Shown: positions 17,501 through 26,017, counted from the stretch's first letter. The stretch is 64,000 nt of DNA from Arthrobacter woluwensis (GCF_900105345.1 NZ_FNSN01000004.1:124001-188000); one strand, 5' to 3'. Notes: generated by a model not told the origin, from the letters alone. A program made the numbers and translations.

Positions 17501-19616
17501 CCGGGCCGCGGCCCTGTCCCTGGACTCCGGTCTGCTGAATGAGCTTCTGGGGCGCGTCGAACTGCGCGAACTGCTCGACCCGGCCGTGGTCGAACAGACC
17601 GGGCTGGAACTGCAGCGGCTCCTGCCGGACCGCCGCCTGAGGGGCGTCGAGGGGACGGCCGATCTGCTCCGGCTTCTCGGTCCGCTCACCGTGCCGGAGA
17701 TCGCGGAACGTCTGCAGGATCCGCAGGACGCCGAGGAGCATGCCCGCCAATTGGTCGCCACGGGCCGTGCGCTCCGATTCAGCCTCCGGGGGCGGGAACA
17801 TCTGGCCGCTGTGGAGGACTCGGCACGGCTGCGTGACGGGCTCGGTGTGCCGCTCCCGATGGGCGTCCCCCTCGCCTTCCTCGAACCGGTGGCCGATCCG
17901 CTCGGCGACCTGGTGGGCCGCTACGCCCGCACGCACGGACCCTTCACGACGGCGGAGCTCGCCACACACCTCGGCCTCGGCACCGCCGTGGTGCTCTCCG
18001 TCCTGAAACGGCTGGCGACCGACGGCCGCGTGGTGGAGGGCGAATTCCGGCCGCATCCCGAGCTGGTGTCCGGGCCCGAGGCGGCGCCCGCGGACGACGC
18101 AGTGCCCCCGGGCGACGCCGCGGGTGTCAGTCACAGCGAGGCGTTTCCGGACCCGAGCCTTCCCGGCGGCGCGTCCACCGGCGAGACGGCCCGCCTGGTC
18201 GGTGGGCAGGAGTGGTGTGACGCCGAGGTGCTCCGGAGGCTCCGCCGTCGTTCGCTCGCCGCCTTGCGCGCCGAAGTGGAACCAGTGGACGCCCAGGCGT
18301 TCGGCCGCTTCCTCCCGTCCTGGCAGAATGTCGGCACGTCCCGCAGCCCTGCGCCTCTCCGAGGACTCGACGGCGTCCTGACCGTGGTGGACCAGCTCGC
18401 CGGAGTCCCCATCCCGGCCTCCGCCTGGGAGACCCTGGTGCTCCCTGCCCGCATCCGCGACTACGCCCCCACCCTCCTGGACGAACTCATGGCGAGCGGG
18501 GAAGTGCTCTGGACCGGCACCGCGTCGCTGCCCGGCAACGACGGCTGGATCAGCCTCCACCTGGCGGAATCCGCAGCACTGACCGTGAATCCTGCGCCCG
18601 AATTCGAGCCGACGGCGGCCCAGGAACGCATCCTGGAACACCTGGCCGGCGGCGGCGCGTACTTCTTCCGCCCGCTCAAGGAGAGCGCGGGAGGCCTCGA
18701 CTCCGTGCTGACGGATGAGGAGATGATCGCTGAGCTCTGGGGTCTGGTCTGGGCCGGTCGCGTCACCGGGGACACATTCGCCCCGGTCCGCGCGCTCCTG
18801 GCCGGAGGCGGAACCGCGCACAAGCAGGCACCGAGGCCGTCCCGCGCGCGTCCGCTCCGCCGCTCGCGACTCGGCGGCACCAGTGGATTCCCCGGCGCAG
18901 GACTGGACGGTCCCGGGATGGCGACGGTCCCGCCGCTCGGCGCGGGACGCTGGTCCGCGGTCATGCCGCAGCCGCTCGACCCCACGGTCCGCGCCCACGC
19001 GCTGGCCGAGCTGCTCCTGGACCGTTACGGCGTCCTGACCCGCGGTTCCGTCGTCTCCGAGCAGGTGCCGGGCGGGTTCGCCCTTCTCTACCGCATCCTC
19101 AGCAAACTCGAGGAAAGCGGCCGGACCCGCAGGGGGTATTTCATCGAGAAGCTCGGGGCCGCCCAGTTCTCGGTCCCCGCCACGGTGGACCGGCTGCGGT
19201 CGTTCTCCGAGGACGGCACCATCCTGGCTGCGGAGGACCGTCCCCACACCGCGGTGACGCTCGCCGCCACGGACCCGGCCAATCCCTACGGCGCGGCCCT
19301 GCCCTGGCCGACGGTCGACGGCGCGGCCAGCGGGCACCGCCCCGGACGGAAGGCCGGCGCCCTCGTGGTCCTCGTGGACGGGCGTCTGATCCTGTACGTC
19401 GAGCGGGGCGGGAAGACCCTCCTCGGCTTCACGGAGGATGAAACCCTGCTGACCGAGGCCGCGTCCTCACTGGTCACGACCGTCCGGCGCGGCGCGGTGG
19501 ACCGGCTCGCGATGGAGAAGGTCAACGGCCGGGACCTCCTGGACACCCCGCTGGCCGCCGCCTTCCTCGCCGCCGGAGCCTATTCGACCCCCCGGGGAGT
19601 GAGGATCCGTGCCTGA
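14586..19616 (+). CDS. lhr: Lhr-family ATP-dependent DNA helicase
   Basis: 1676 residues, long like mycobacterial Lhr. The superfamily 2 helicase core has motif I APTGSGKT (57-64), motif Ib area SGDTP, motif II DEVH (212-215), motif III SATVE and motif VI QRVGRAGHQ. It is followed by the winged-helix/beta-barrel Lhr core and a C-terminal extension of about 800 residues. Low-complexity linkers lie near 1155-1200 and 1405-1450. Lhr is a 3'-5' translocase that unwinds RNA:DNA hybrids and is induced by DNA damage in mycobacteria. Its last 8 nt overlap the Nei2 gene, so helicase and glycosylase are co-translated, as in mycobacteria. Confidence 0.95.
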   Translation: MSDEALKDAAGKTPAEVLSRFGKATRQWFLGAFAAPTRVQEEAWHAISQGHHALVVAPTGSGKTLAAFLWALDRLIHGPLAGDGDTAVPVPPPEDTLDIPDLPAPAATTKAAGKAKPRTKVLYISPLKALGVDVERNLRAPLIGITQTAKGLGLPAPNVSVGVRSGDTPANERRKLLSHPPDILITTPESLFLMLTSSARETLTGVDTVILDEVHAVAGTKRGAHLAVSLERLDALLDRPAQRIGLSATVEPRDLVARFLGGESPVSVVAPPASKTWELTVSVPVEDMSDLPTAASAHDLGPASGLQPQASIWPHVEEKIVDHVLARRSTIVFANSRRLAERLTARLNEIYAERQVESAWVDGADEDGLDGGLADDGLRDADLPRPATEAVAAAVERLRDGEKPRNGAPASTATPAHMMAQAGQTTGAEPILARAHHGSVSKEQRAQIEDDLKSGRLRCVVATSSLELGIDMGAVDLVIQVESPPSVASALQRVGRAGHQVGEVSQGVLFPKHRADLVHTAVTVERMTAGKIERLSIPQNPLDILAQQTVAATALGPIDVEQWFSVVRRSAPFSALPRGAFNATLDLLAGRYPSDEFSELRPRIIWDRNAGTIEGRPGAQRLAVVSGGTIPDRGLFGVYLVGEEDSKSSKRVGELDEEMVYESRVGDVFALGATSWRIEDITFDRVLVTPAFGQPGKLPFWKGDSLGRPLELGQALGAFIREVSGADESAAVARCEGIGLDSYAAGNLVAYLTEQQQSTTVVPNDRALLVERFHDELGDWRVVLHSPFGMPVHAPWALAVGRRLQERYGLDGSVMAADDGIVLRVPLMEDEPPGAELFLFEPEELERIVTEEVGGSALFASRFRECAARALLLPRQTPGKRQPLWQQRQRAAQLLDVAKKYPQFPIVLETVRECLQDVYDLPALQDVAGRIERREIQISETTTSQPSPFARSLLFGYVAQFLYEGDSPLAERRAAALSLDSGLLNELLGRVELRELLDPAVVEQTGLELQRLLPDRRLRGVEGTADLLRLLGPLTVPEIAERLQDPQDAEEHARQLVATGRALRFSLRGREHLAAVEDSARLRDGLGVPLPMGVPLAFLEPVADPLGDLVGRYARTHGPFTTAELATHLGLGTAVVLSVLKRLATDGRVVEGEFRPHPELVSGPEAAPADDAVPPGDAAGVSHSEAFPDPSLPGGASTGETARLVGGQEWCDAEVLRRLRRRSLAALRAEVEPVDAQAFGRFLPSWQNVGTSRSPAPLRGLDGVLTVVDQLAGVPIPASAWETLVLPARIRDYAPTLLDELMASGEVLWTGTASLPGNDGWISLHLAESAALTVNPAPEFEPTAAQERILEHLAGGGAYFFRPLKESAGGLDSVLTDEEMIAELWGLVWAGRVTGDTFAPVRALLAGGGTAHKQAPRPSRARPLRRSRLGGTSGFPGAGLDGPGMATVPPLGAGRWSAVMPQPLDPTVRAHALAELLLDRYGVLTRGSVVSEQVPGGFALLYRILSKLEESGRTRRGYFIEKLGAAQFSVPATVDRLRSFSEDGTILAAEDRPHTAVTLAATDPANPYGAALPWPTVDGAASGHRPGRKAGALVVLVDGRLILYVERGGKTLLGFTEDETLLTEAASSLVTTVRRGAVDRLAMEKVNGRDLLDTPLAAAFLAAGAYSTPRGVRIRA

Positions 19617-20562
19617 GGGGGATTCCGTCTGGCGCGCAGCGTCCCTGCTGGATGCCTTCCTGCGCGGCACGACCCTGCTCGCGAGCGATTTCCGCGTGCC
19701 CCGCTTCGCCACGCTGGACCTGAGCGGGTGGCGCACCGACGAGGTCGTGGCGCGCGGCAAGCACCTCCTGCACCGGCTCTCCCCGCCGGAGGGGGTCGGC
19801 CGGGAGGGGTTGACGATCCACTCGCACCTCAAGATGGAGGGCGCGTGGCAGTGCTACGGGCCGGACGAGCGCTGGCGGAGACCCGGCCACACGGCCCGGG
19901 TGGTCCTGCGCACCGAGCGGGGCTCCGCCGTCGGGTTCTCCCTCGGCATCCTCGAAGTGCTGAAGACGTCCGCCGAGTCCAGCGTCGTGGGCCATCTCGG
20001 GCCCGATTTGCTGGGACCGGACTGGGACCCCGCGACGGCGGAGGCGAACCTGCGGGCCGACCCCGCCCGGCCGCTCGGCCTGGCGCTGCTGGATCAGCGG
20101 GTGATGGCGGGCGTGGGGAACATCTACCGGAACGAGCTCTGTTTCCTGGCCGGTCTCCACCCGGCGGCACCTGTGCAGGCTCTCCTGGACCGCGCGGAGC
20201 GCCCGGCCGGCGCGCTGGACCTGAGCGGCGTCGTGGCGGAGGCCCATCGCCTGCTGGACATGAACCGCGACACCCCGGCCCGGCAGACCACCTCGCTGCC
20301 GCAGGGGATCCGTCCCGCGGGCGGAGGATCCTGGCCCCGGTACCACGTGTACGGGCGGACCCGACAGCCCTGCCTGCGGTGCCGAACGCCCATCCGGGAA
20401 GGATCGCTCGGCGAGCCCGGCACCTGGACCGGGGGCCCATCCGCCGGCCGAACGGGCGGCCCCTCCCGGGGGCCCGCGCGCGTGACGCAGGACCGTGTCA
20501 TCTACTTCTGCCCGCGGTGCCAGCCGCTCCCTGCCGATCCCACACCCCGGAGGACCCCATGA
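19609..20562 (+). CDS. nei2: Nei2-type endonuclease VIII / Fpg-family DNA glycosylase
   Basis: 317 residues from GTG 19609. After removal of Met the N-terminus is Pro-Glu (PEGDSVW), the catalytic nucleophile and acid of the Fpg/Nei family, with Lys in ARGKHLL as the beta-elimination lysine. H2TH elements follow (LDQRVMAGVGNIYRNELCF). A C-terminal zinc finger has CLRC and CPRC, but the two knuckles are 42 residues apart, filled with a Gly/Pro/Arg insert (GTWTGGPSAGRTGGPSRG), whereas about 16 is usual. It excises oxidised pyrimidines. The stop overlaps the TPR gene (ATGA). Confidence 0.93.
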   Translation: MPEGDSVWRAASLLDAFLRGTTLLASDFRVPRFATLDLSGWRTDEVVARGKHLLHRLSPPEGVGREGLTIHSHLKMEGAWQCYGPDERWRRPGHTARVVLRTERGSAVGFSLGILEVLKTSAESSVVGHLGPDLLGPDWDPATAEANLRADPARPLGLALLDQRVMAGVGNIYRNELCFLAGLHPAAPVQALLDRAERPAGALDLSGVVAEAHRLLDMNRDTPARQTTSLPQGIRPAGGGSWPRYHVYGRTRQPCLRCRTPIREGSLGEPGTWTGGPSAGRTGGPSRGPARVTQDRVIYFCPRCQPLPADPTPRRTP

Positions 20563-21062
20563 CCAGCCTGGAAGACCGCCTCGAGACCATCTTCTCGGCT
20601 CGCGACCGGGAGAACATGCAGCCCACCATCGACGCGTTCCTCGAGGTCCTCGCCGAACATCCGGATCATCCCGAGGTGCTCTATCACGTGGGCGGGGCCT
20701 ACGACACCGACGGCCAGGAGTCGGTCGCCGAGGGGTACTATCAGCGAGCCATGGAGGCAGGGCTCGACGGCGAGAGCCTCCGCAAGTGCTACCTCCAGTA
20801 CGGCAGCACCCTGCGGAATCTCGGTGAACTGGAGCGGTCCGCCGAGCTGTTCCGTGCGGGGCGGGAACGTTTCCCGTCCTCGCTCTCGCTGGGTGTCTTC
20901 GAGCTGCTGACCCTGCATGCCCAGGGCCGTCATCATGCGACTCTGTCGTCGGCCCTGACGCTCTTCGCGGACCACGTCGACTCCCCGGAACTCGCCCGGT
21001 ACGAGGCGGCGCTCCGCGGGAACGCCGAGTATCTGGCCGGCCTCGACCGCCAGACCAGCTGA
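20559..21062 (+). CDS. tetratricopeptide-repeat protein
   Basis: 167 residues, ATG 20559 overlapping the Nei2 stop. Helical repeats are seen throughout: [30 protein letters not shown], then a [15 protein letters not shown] segment and a [19 protein letters not shown] segment, matching short actinobacterial TPR proteins. It is cytoplasmic with no catalytic motif. The coupling to lhr-nei2 suggests shared expression, but a direct repair role is unproven. Confidence 0.85.
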   Translation: MTSLEDRLETIFSARDRENMQPTIDAFLEVLAEHPDHPEVLYHVGGAYDTDGQESVAEGYYQRAMEAGLDGESLRKCYLQYGSTLRNLGELERSAELFRAGRERFPSSLSLGVFELLTLHAQGRHHATLSSALTLFADHVDSPELARYEAALRGNAEYLAGLDRQTS

Positions 21063-21222
21063 GCTCCCGGCGCGGGCGCGGCAGCGGGGTGCGCTGTCCA
21101 CACGGCCGTCCCCCGGGATGTCCACCTGGGCGGTCACGTGGCGACAGGTGACCGCGGATCTCGCTAGGCTCGGAACAGCATTGAACGACCCACAGCTCAA
21201 CCCACAGCACCGGAGGTGTTTC

Positions 21223-22317
21223 ATGGCCGCAGCCGTCCACGAAGTCAAGGCAGTCGTCGTCCGGGAGAAGGGTGCTCCCGCGAGCATCGAGACCATCCTG
21301 GTGCCGGACCCGGGTCCCGGGGAGGCGCTCGTCGACGTCCTGAGCTGCGGCGTCTGCCATACGGATCTGCACTACAAGCTCGGCGGCATCGGGGACGACT
21401 ATCCGTACCTCCTGGGTCATGAGTCGACGGCCGTCGTGAGCGCCGTCGGGCCGGACGTCACCGATCTGAAGCCGGGCGACCGCGTCATCCTCAACTGGCG
21501 CGCCGTCTGCGGCACGTGCCGCGCGTGTGCCAAGGGGCAGCCGCAGTACTGCTTCGCCACGCACAACGCCACCCAGAAGATGACGCTCCAGGACGGCACC
21601 CCGCTGTCGCCGGCCCTCGGGATCGGCTCGTTCGCGGAGAAGACCCTGGTCGCCGCGGGTCAGTGCACCAAGATCGACGATGATGTGGACCCGGCGGCCG
21701 TCGGCCTCCTCGGCTGCGGCATCATGGCCGGCATCGGCGCCGCCATGAACACCGGCGAGGTCAAGCGCGGGGAATCGGTGGCCGTGATCGGCTGCGGGGG
21801 CGTGGGCATCGCCGCCATCGCGGGCGCCAAGCTGGCCGGCGCGACGACGATCATCGCCGTCGACCTGGATCCCGCCAAGGTGGAGCTCGCGAAGACGCTG
21901 GGCGCCACGCACGGCATCGTCTCCGGTGACACGGACCCCGTCGAGGGCATTCGTGAGCTGACCGGGGGCTTCGGCGCCGACGTCGTGATCGACGCGGTCG
22001 GCCGTCCGGAGACCTACAAGCAGGCCTTCTACGCCCGGGACCTGGCCGGGCGTGTGGTGCTGGTCGGCGTCCCCACACCGGAGATGACCCTCGACCTGCC
22101 GCTGCTCGATGTGTTCGGCCGCGGGGGCTCGCTCAAGTCGTCCTGGTACGGCGACTGCCTGCCCAGCCGCGACTTCCCCATGCTCGTGGATCAGTACCGG
22201 TTGGGCCGCCTGCCGCTCGATGCCTTCGTGACCGAGCGCATCGGCCTGGGTGACGTCGAAGCCGCTTTCGACAAGATGCACCGCGGCGAAGTGCTGCGTT
22301 CGGTGGTGGAGCTGTGA
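21223..22317 (+). CDS. S-(hydroxymethyl)mycothiol dehydrogenase
   Basis: 364 residues from ATG 21223 (cggaggtg SD). It is a zinc-dependent medium-chain dehydrogenase. The catalytic zinc site is CGVCHTDLH plus GHES; structural-zinc cysteines lie in [15 protein letters not shown]; the NAD-binding Rossmann motif is [12 protein letters not shown] followed by an acidic Asp. It oxidises the mycothiol-formaldehyde adduct, the actinobacterial counterpart of glutathione-dependent formaldehyde dehydrogenase. The stop overlaps the GTG of the next gene, a metallo-beta-lactamase-fold protein, as is usual for this pathway. Confidence 0.95.
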   Translation: MAAAVHEVKAVVVREKGAPASIETILVPDPGPGEALVDVLSCGVCHTDLHYKLGGIGDDYPYLLGHESTAVVSAVGPDVTDLKPGDRVILNWRAVCGTCRACAKGQPQYCFATHNATQKMTLQDGTPLSPALGIGSFAEKTLVAAGQCTKIDDDVDPAAVGLLGCGIMAGIGAAMNTGEVKRGESVAVIGCGGVGIAAIAGAKLAGATTIIAVDLDPAKVELAKTLGATHGIVSGDTDPVEGIRELTGGFGADVVIDAVGRPETYKQAFYARDLAGRVVLVGVPTPEMTLDLPLLDVFGRGGSLKSSWYGDCLPSRDFPMLVDQYRLGRLPLDAFVTERIGLGDVEAAFDKMHRGEVLRSVVEL

Positions 22318-22943
22318 CGGCCCGCATCGACCACCTGGTCACGTCCGGAACCTTCTCCCTGGACGGCGGCACCTGGGACGTGGACAACAACGTCTGGATC
22401 GTGGGTGACGACGCCGAGGTGCTGGTCATCGATCCCGCGCACGACGCCGCGGCGATCGCCGACGCCGTCGCGGGCCGGAAGGTCCAGGCGGTCCTGCTCA
22501 CCCACGGCCACGACGACCACATCCGGCACGCCCGCGAGTTCGCCGACCGGGTGAACGCGCCGGTGCTCCTGAACCCGGCGGATCAGATGCTCTGGGAAGC
22601 CGTGTACCCGGGAACCACCCCGGACGCGGAGATCGCGGACGGGCAGCGCTTCGAGGTCGGCGGCACCGAGCTCATCGCCCTGCACACCCCGGGGCACTCG
22701 CCCGGGTCCGTGAGCTTCCACGCACCCGGCCTCGGCACCGTCTTCACCGGGGACACCCTGTTCTCCGGTGGCCCCGGCGCCACGGGACGGTCCTACAGCG
22801 ACTTCCCGACCATCATCGATTCGATCCGGGACCGGCTCCTGTCGCTTCCGGCCGAGACGGTGGTCCACACCGGCCACGGTGATTCGACCAGCATCGGTGC
22901 CGAGGCTCCGCATCTGCAGGAATGGATCGACCGGGGCCACTGA
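22314..22943 (+). CDS. metallo-beta-lactamase-fold hydrolase of the mycothiol pathway
   Basis: 209 residues, GTG 22314 coupled to the dehydrogenase stop. The metal motif THGHDDH (about 61-67) and later ligands [18 protein letters not shown] and HTGHGDST define a two-metal glyoxalase-II-like hydrolase. Its constant pairing with mycothiol formaldehyde dehydrogenase suggests hydrolysis of a mycothiol thioester (formyl-mycothiol or similar); that substrate is inferred from context. Confidence 0.9.
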   Translation: MTARIDHLVTSGTFSLDGGTWDVDNNVWIVGDDAEVLVIDPAHDAAAIADAVAGRKVQAVLLTHGHDDHIRHAREFADRVNAPVLLNPADQMLWEAVYPGTTPDAEIADGQRFEVGGTELIALHTPGHSPGSVSFHAPGLGTVFTGDTLFSGGPGATGRSYSDFPTIIDSIRDRLLSLPAETVVHTGHGDSTSIGAEAPHLQEWIDRGH

Positions 22944-22953
22944 CCCCGCACCC

Positions 22954-23012
22954 ATCGACTGCTCCGTAAGGTGCCGTTCCAGGTCCGAAGGGGACTTCTA
23001 CGGAGCAGTCGA
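22954..23012. repeat. long-palindrome intergenic repeat, copy A
   Basis: Perfect 14-bp terminal arms tcgactgctccgta (22955-22968) and tacggagcagtcga (22999-23012) surround an imperfect inner stem (aaggtgcc / ggggactt). It lies between convergent gene ends. The right arm contains the TAG stop (22998-23000) of the minus-strand YczE gene. It belongs to a family with copies B, C and D. Confidence 0.9.
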
Positions 23013-23786
23013 GGGGAAGCGCTCGACGGCGGACGCCTCCACAGTCTCCCTGGGCTCCACGTCCGATTCAGCCACTCCGGCAGCCGCGGCCTCCGCCGGC
23101 CGCGTCGTCTGCACGGGCGCCGCAGCCTCCACCGACGGTGCCGCCTCCACCGGAACCGCCACCGCCTCGGCCACTGCTCCGTCGTTGGTCTTGACGGTCG
23201 CACGGCGCACGCCCGGGATGGCGAAGACCGGCATGAGCCACTGCACCAGCGGACCGATACCGAAGGCGTACGCGACCGTTCCCACACCGAGCACGCCGCC
23301 CAGAGCCCAGCCGATGGCCACCACGGTCACCTCGATGAGAGTGCGGCACCGCCACAGCGGCCATCCGGTGCGTCGGGCCAGGCCCGTCATGAGCCCGTCC
23401 CGCGCCCCGGGCCCGAAATTCGCACTGATGTAGCACGCCGTGGCCACAGCGTTCAGCACGAGTGCCCCGAGCAGGAACAGGATCTGCCAGACCAGCCCGT
23501 CCGGCTGCGGGATGACCGGCATCGACAGGTCCACGAACAGCCCCACCAGGACGGCGTTGGCGAGAGTCCCCCAGCCCGGCTTCTGCCGCAGAGGGATCCA
23601 GAGCAGCAGGATCAGGAAACTCAGCACGATGATCACCACACCCGTGCTGATGCCCGTCAGATGTGAGACTCCCCGGTGCAGGACGTCCCAGGGTGCCGTG
23701 CCCAGTCCGGCGCGGACGAAAAGAGCGATGGAGAAGCCGTACAAGGCCAGTCCGGCAATGAGCTGAGAAATCCTTCGGAACATCAT
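22998..23786 (-). CDS. yczE: YczE/YitT-family membrane protein
   Basis: 262 residues from ATG 23786 (gggagagtgg); the upstream frame to 23828 runs into the operator. Six helices are seen with the family motifs GLGTAPWDVLHRG near the N-terminus and FGPGARDGLMTGL plus R-T-x-IE later. The C-terminus carries an Ala/Glu/Val-rich cytoplasmic tail of about 75 residues that ends S-T-A-P, encoded by the repeat arm of copy A. It is divergent from a MocR regulator, an arrangement known as yczR-yczE in actinobacteria. The transported substrate is unknown. Confidence 0.88.
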   Translation of the reverse strand: MMFRRISQLIAGLALYGFSIALFVRAGLGTAPWDVLHRGVSHLTGISTGVVIIVLSFLILLLWIPLRQKPGWGTLANAVLVGLFVDLSMPVIPQPDGLVWQILFLLGALVLNAVATACYISANFGPGARDGLMTGLARRTGWPLWRCRTLIEVTVVAIGWALGGVLGVGTVAYAFGIGPLVQWLMPVFAIPGVRRATVKTNDGAVAEAVAVPVEAAPSVEAAAPVQTTRPAEAAAAGVAESDVEPRETVEASAVERFPSTAP

Positions 23787-23803
23787 GGTTCCACTCTCCC
23801 AGG

Positions 23804-23830
23804 AAGTGGCTATGAAAAACATAGCCACTT
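23804..23830. promoter_or_regulatory. YczR operator candidate (11-bp palindrome)
   Basis: AAGTGGCTATG (23804-23814) and CATAGCCACTT (23820-23830) are exactly complementary across AAAAA, in the 59-nt gap between divergent yczE and yczR. A further GCCACTT lies at 23855-23861, 31 bp from the one at 23824, on the same helical face, as MocR regulators often need spaced direct repeats. Confidence 0.8.
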
Positions 23831-23845
23831 TGGAATACTGGCTTC

Positions 23846-25333
23846 ATGCATCAGGCCACTTCAGGAACCGTCTTCGTCAGACTTCTCGGCGAGTGGCGCC
23901 GAGGCTCGGCGCCGGCGTACCGCGAGCTGGCCGACGTCGTGCGGCTCCTCATCCTCGACGGCAGACTCCCGCTCGACTCGGCGCTGCCCAGCGAACGGAC
24001 GCTCGCGCTCGCCCTGGGCGTCAGTCGCACCACCGTCACGGCCGCCTACAACGCACTGCGCGAGGAAGGCTACCTCTCCGCAGGACAAGGCACGCGTGCC
24101 CGCACCTCCATCCCCAGCCGGGCCGGCGAGGAGGACCCTTGGGCGGCGCGCGCGGACTACGCGCCCGGACTCCGTGCCCCGCACGGCGTGGTCGACTTCG
24201 CGTACGCCTGCCTCCCGGCCAACGGAGCGGCCGTCCATCAGGCCTACACGGCGGCTCTCAGCGAGCTTCCCGCCCTGCTGCCCGGCTTCGGCTACGACTC
24301 GTACGGCCTCCCCGAGCTCCGCGAGGCGATCGCCGCGAAGTTCACCGCCGAGGGGCTGCCCACCACCGTGGACCAGGTCATGGTCACCGGAGGGGCGCAG
24401 CAGGCCATGGCTCTCGCCCTTGCGGCGTTCGTGACCCCGGGCAGCCGGGTGCTCGTGGAACACCCCAGTTACCCGCACGCGCTGGACGCGATCGGCGCCC
24501 GGCAGTGCAAGGCCGTCCCGCTCGCGTTCCCTCTCACGGACGGCTGGGACGTCGATGGCTTCGAGGCGGCCCTGGCGCGGCACCGGCCCGCCGCCGCGTA
24601 CCTCATCCCGGATTTCCAGAACCCCACCGGGCGCCTCATGCCCGCCGAGCAGCGACGCCGCGTCGCCCGGGCCGCAGCGGCGTCCGGCACCATGCTGATC
24701 GCCGACGAGACCCTGCGTGACATCGACTTCGACGGCACCGCTCCTCCGCACCTGGGGTCCTACGCACCCGGCGTGGTCACGATCGGCTCCCTCAGCAAGA
24801 CCCATTGGGGCGGGCTGCGCATCGGCTGGGCCCGGTCCTCGGCGGAGAACATCCAGCGCATGGCACGGGCGCGGACACCGCTGGATCTGGGAGGACCGGT
24901 CGCCGAGCAGCTGGCCGGCCGGCACATCCTCCAGCATGACCTGCCGGGACTCGGCCCCCGGCTGAATGAGCTGCGGGCCCAGCGCGACACGCTGCTCGCG
25001 CTCCTGGAGGAACACCTGCCCGAATGGCGGACCGAGGTCCCCGACGGCGGCTTGTCCGTGTGGTGCCGACTCCCGCGGCAGGGCGCCCACGGTGAGGCCG
25101 TGAGCAGCGCGGCGCTCACCCTCCTGGCGGCCCAGCGCGGAGTGCGCCTCGCGGCGGGGCCGAGGTTCGGCGTCGGCGGGGCGTTCGAGCACTTCCTCCG
25201 GCTCCCGTTCACGCTTCCCGCCGACGATCTCGAACGGGGCGTCCTGGCCCTCAAGGACGCGCAGGCTCAGCTGCTCCGCACTCCCGGTCTGCGTCGGCGG
25301 CTGCCGGAGCCACCCGCCGTCGCGATCGCCTGA
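23846..25333 (+). CDS. yczR: MocR-type regulator (GntR helix-turn-helix fused to aminotransferase fold), YczR-like
   Basis: 495 residues from ATG 23846. The N-terminal winged helix (about 20-90) includes ERTLALALGVSRTTVTAAYNALREEGYL. The aminotransferase fold I domain follows, with PDFQNPTG, IADE and the PLP lysine in GSLSKTHWGGLRIGW. MocR proteins sense pyridoxal phosphate or its adducts and regulate divergent genes. The divergent yczE partner and the palindrome between them place it in the YczR subgroup. It has no clear SD; GGAA lies about 12 bases upstream. Confidence 0.92.
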   Translation: MHQATSGTVFVRLLGEWRRGSAPAYRELADVVRLLILDGRLPLDSALPSERTLALALGVSRTTVTAAYNALREEGYLSAGQGTRARTSIPSRAGEEDPWAARADYAPGLRAPHGVVDFAYACLPANGAAVHQAYTAALSELPALLPGFGYDSYGLPELREAIAAKFTAEGLPTTVDQVMVTGGAQQAMALALAAFVTPGSRVLVEHPSYPHALDAIGARQCKAVPLAFPLTDGWDVDGFEAALARHRPAAAYLIPDFQNPTGRLMPAEQRRRVARAAAASGTMLIADETLRDIDFDGTAPPHLGSYAPGVVTIGSLSKTHWGGLRIGWARSSAENIQRMARARTPLDLGGPVAEQLAGRHILQHDLPGLGPRLNELRAQRDTLLALLEEHLPEWRTEVPDGGLSVWCRLPRQGAHGEAVSSAALTLLAAQRGVRLAAGPRFGVGGAFEHFLRLPFTLPADDLERGVLALKDAQAQLLRTPGLRRRLPEPPAVAIA

Positions 25334-25355
25334 CCCGCTCGCCAACCCCACCTCC

Positions 25356-25427
25356 GATCGACTGCTCCACACGATGCCGTTTCCCGCCGATTCCGGCCCG
25401 GAATGACATCCTAGGGAGCAGTCGATC
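25356..25427. repeat. long-palindrome intergenic repeat, copy B
   Basis: Perfect 13-bp arms gatcgactgctcc (25356-25368) and ggagcagtcgatc (25415-25427), with inner pairing of gatgccgtttcc against ggaatgacatc. It lies between convergent yczR and the DUF4188 gene. The right arm and its inner flank contain the TAG stop (25411-25413) of the minus-strand gene. Confidence 0.9.
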
Positions 25428-26007
25428 CGGGAGTGGGGGCGCCGTGCCGCATCCGCTCGCGGGCGGTGCCGGTCCCCCGCCCCACCGGAACGTGCTGCGC
25501 GGCGGCGGCGAGACCGAAGCGGGGCATGTCGCTGTAGACGGTCTCGAAATCACCCGTGCGGACCCGATATGTCTCATGCCAGACCCCGACATCGCCGCTT
25601 CCCGCCAGCTCCTTCATGAAGCGGCGCCACGGTTCAAGGTGGGGCGCCTCCCGATCCGCTGCGAAGCGATTGAGATGCTCCGGACTCTCCCAGTAGCTGA
25701 GGATGATCGTGGTCCGTCCGAACCACGTGTGAAAACCGAGCATGCCCGCCTCCGGCGTGCGCGACAGGTGCGCGAGCATCTTCGGCATCGCGGACGTGAC
25801 CTGCGCGATGCGGCCCAGCTTCCACCAGCGATTCGCCCGCATCCCGATGAGGAACACCGTCACCTCATCGCGCGCGCCGCCGTCCTGCCCCGTCGGATCG
25901 CCCTGCCCAGCCGGATCCTTCAGCGCCGGATCCTTCAGTGCAGGATCTTTCAGCGCCGGATCCTTCAGGGCCGCCGTGTACCGACCCGGGAAAACTGTGG
26001 AACTCAT
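25411..26007 (-). CDS. DUF4188 family protein
   Basis: 198 residues from ATG 26007 (cggagg SD). The DUF4188 core (about 45-165) has VFLIGMRANRWWKL, GFHTWFGRTTIILSYWES and WRRFM. The fold is a ferredoxin-like dimeric alpha/beta barrel related to monooxygenases and phenylacetaldoxime dehydratase-like proteins; activity is not known. The N-terminus holds four tandem ALKDP units encoded by a 15-bp minisatellite. The C-terminus GSTAP is encoded by repeat copy B. It is divergent from a TetR gene with a palindrome between, so probably TetR-controlled. Confidence 0.85.
   Translation of the reverse strand: MSSTVFPGRYTAALKDPALKDPALKDPALKDPAGQGDPTGQDGGARDEVTVFLIGMRANRWWKLGRIAQVTSAMPKMLAHLSRTPEAGMLGFHTWFGRTTIILSYWESPEHLNRFAADREAPHLEPWRRFMKELAGSGDVGVWHETYRVRTGDFETVYSDMPRFGLAAAAQHVPVGRGTGTARERMRHGAPTPGSTAP
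25913..25972 (-). repeat. 15-bp tandem repeat x4 inside the DUF4188 gene
   Basis: Four units ggatccttcagcgcc, ggatccttcagtgca, ggatctttcagcgcc and ggatccttcagggcc in a row encode (minus strand) ALKDP repeated four times near the N-terminus. The unit length is a multiple of three, so copy-number change keeps the frame. Confidence 0.95.
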
Positions 26008-26017
26008 GACGCCTCCG

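Noticed and set aside
14589-19337. Very long open frame antisense to lhr (about 1580 codons)
   Set aside because: In GC-rich genes the opposite strand often stays open. The translation is Arg/Gly/His-rich low-complexity sequence without domains, while the plus strand has all helicase motifs.
19522-22281. Long minus-strand frame across nei2, TPR and mycothiol dehydrogenase genes
   Set aside because: Spans several well-supported plus-strand genes and encodes no recognisable domain.
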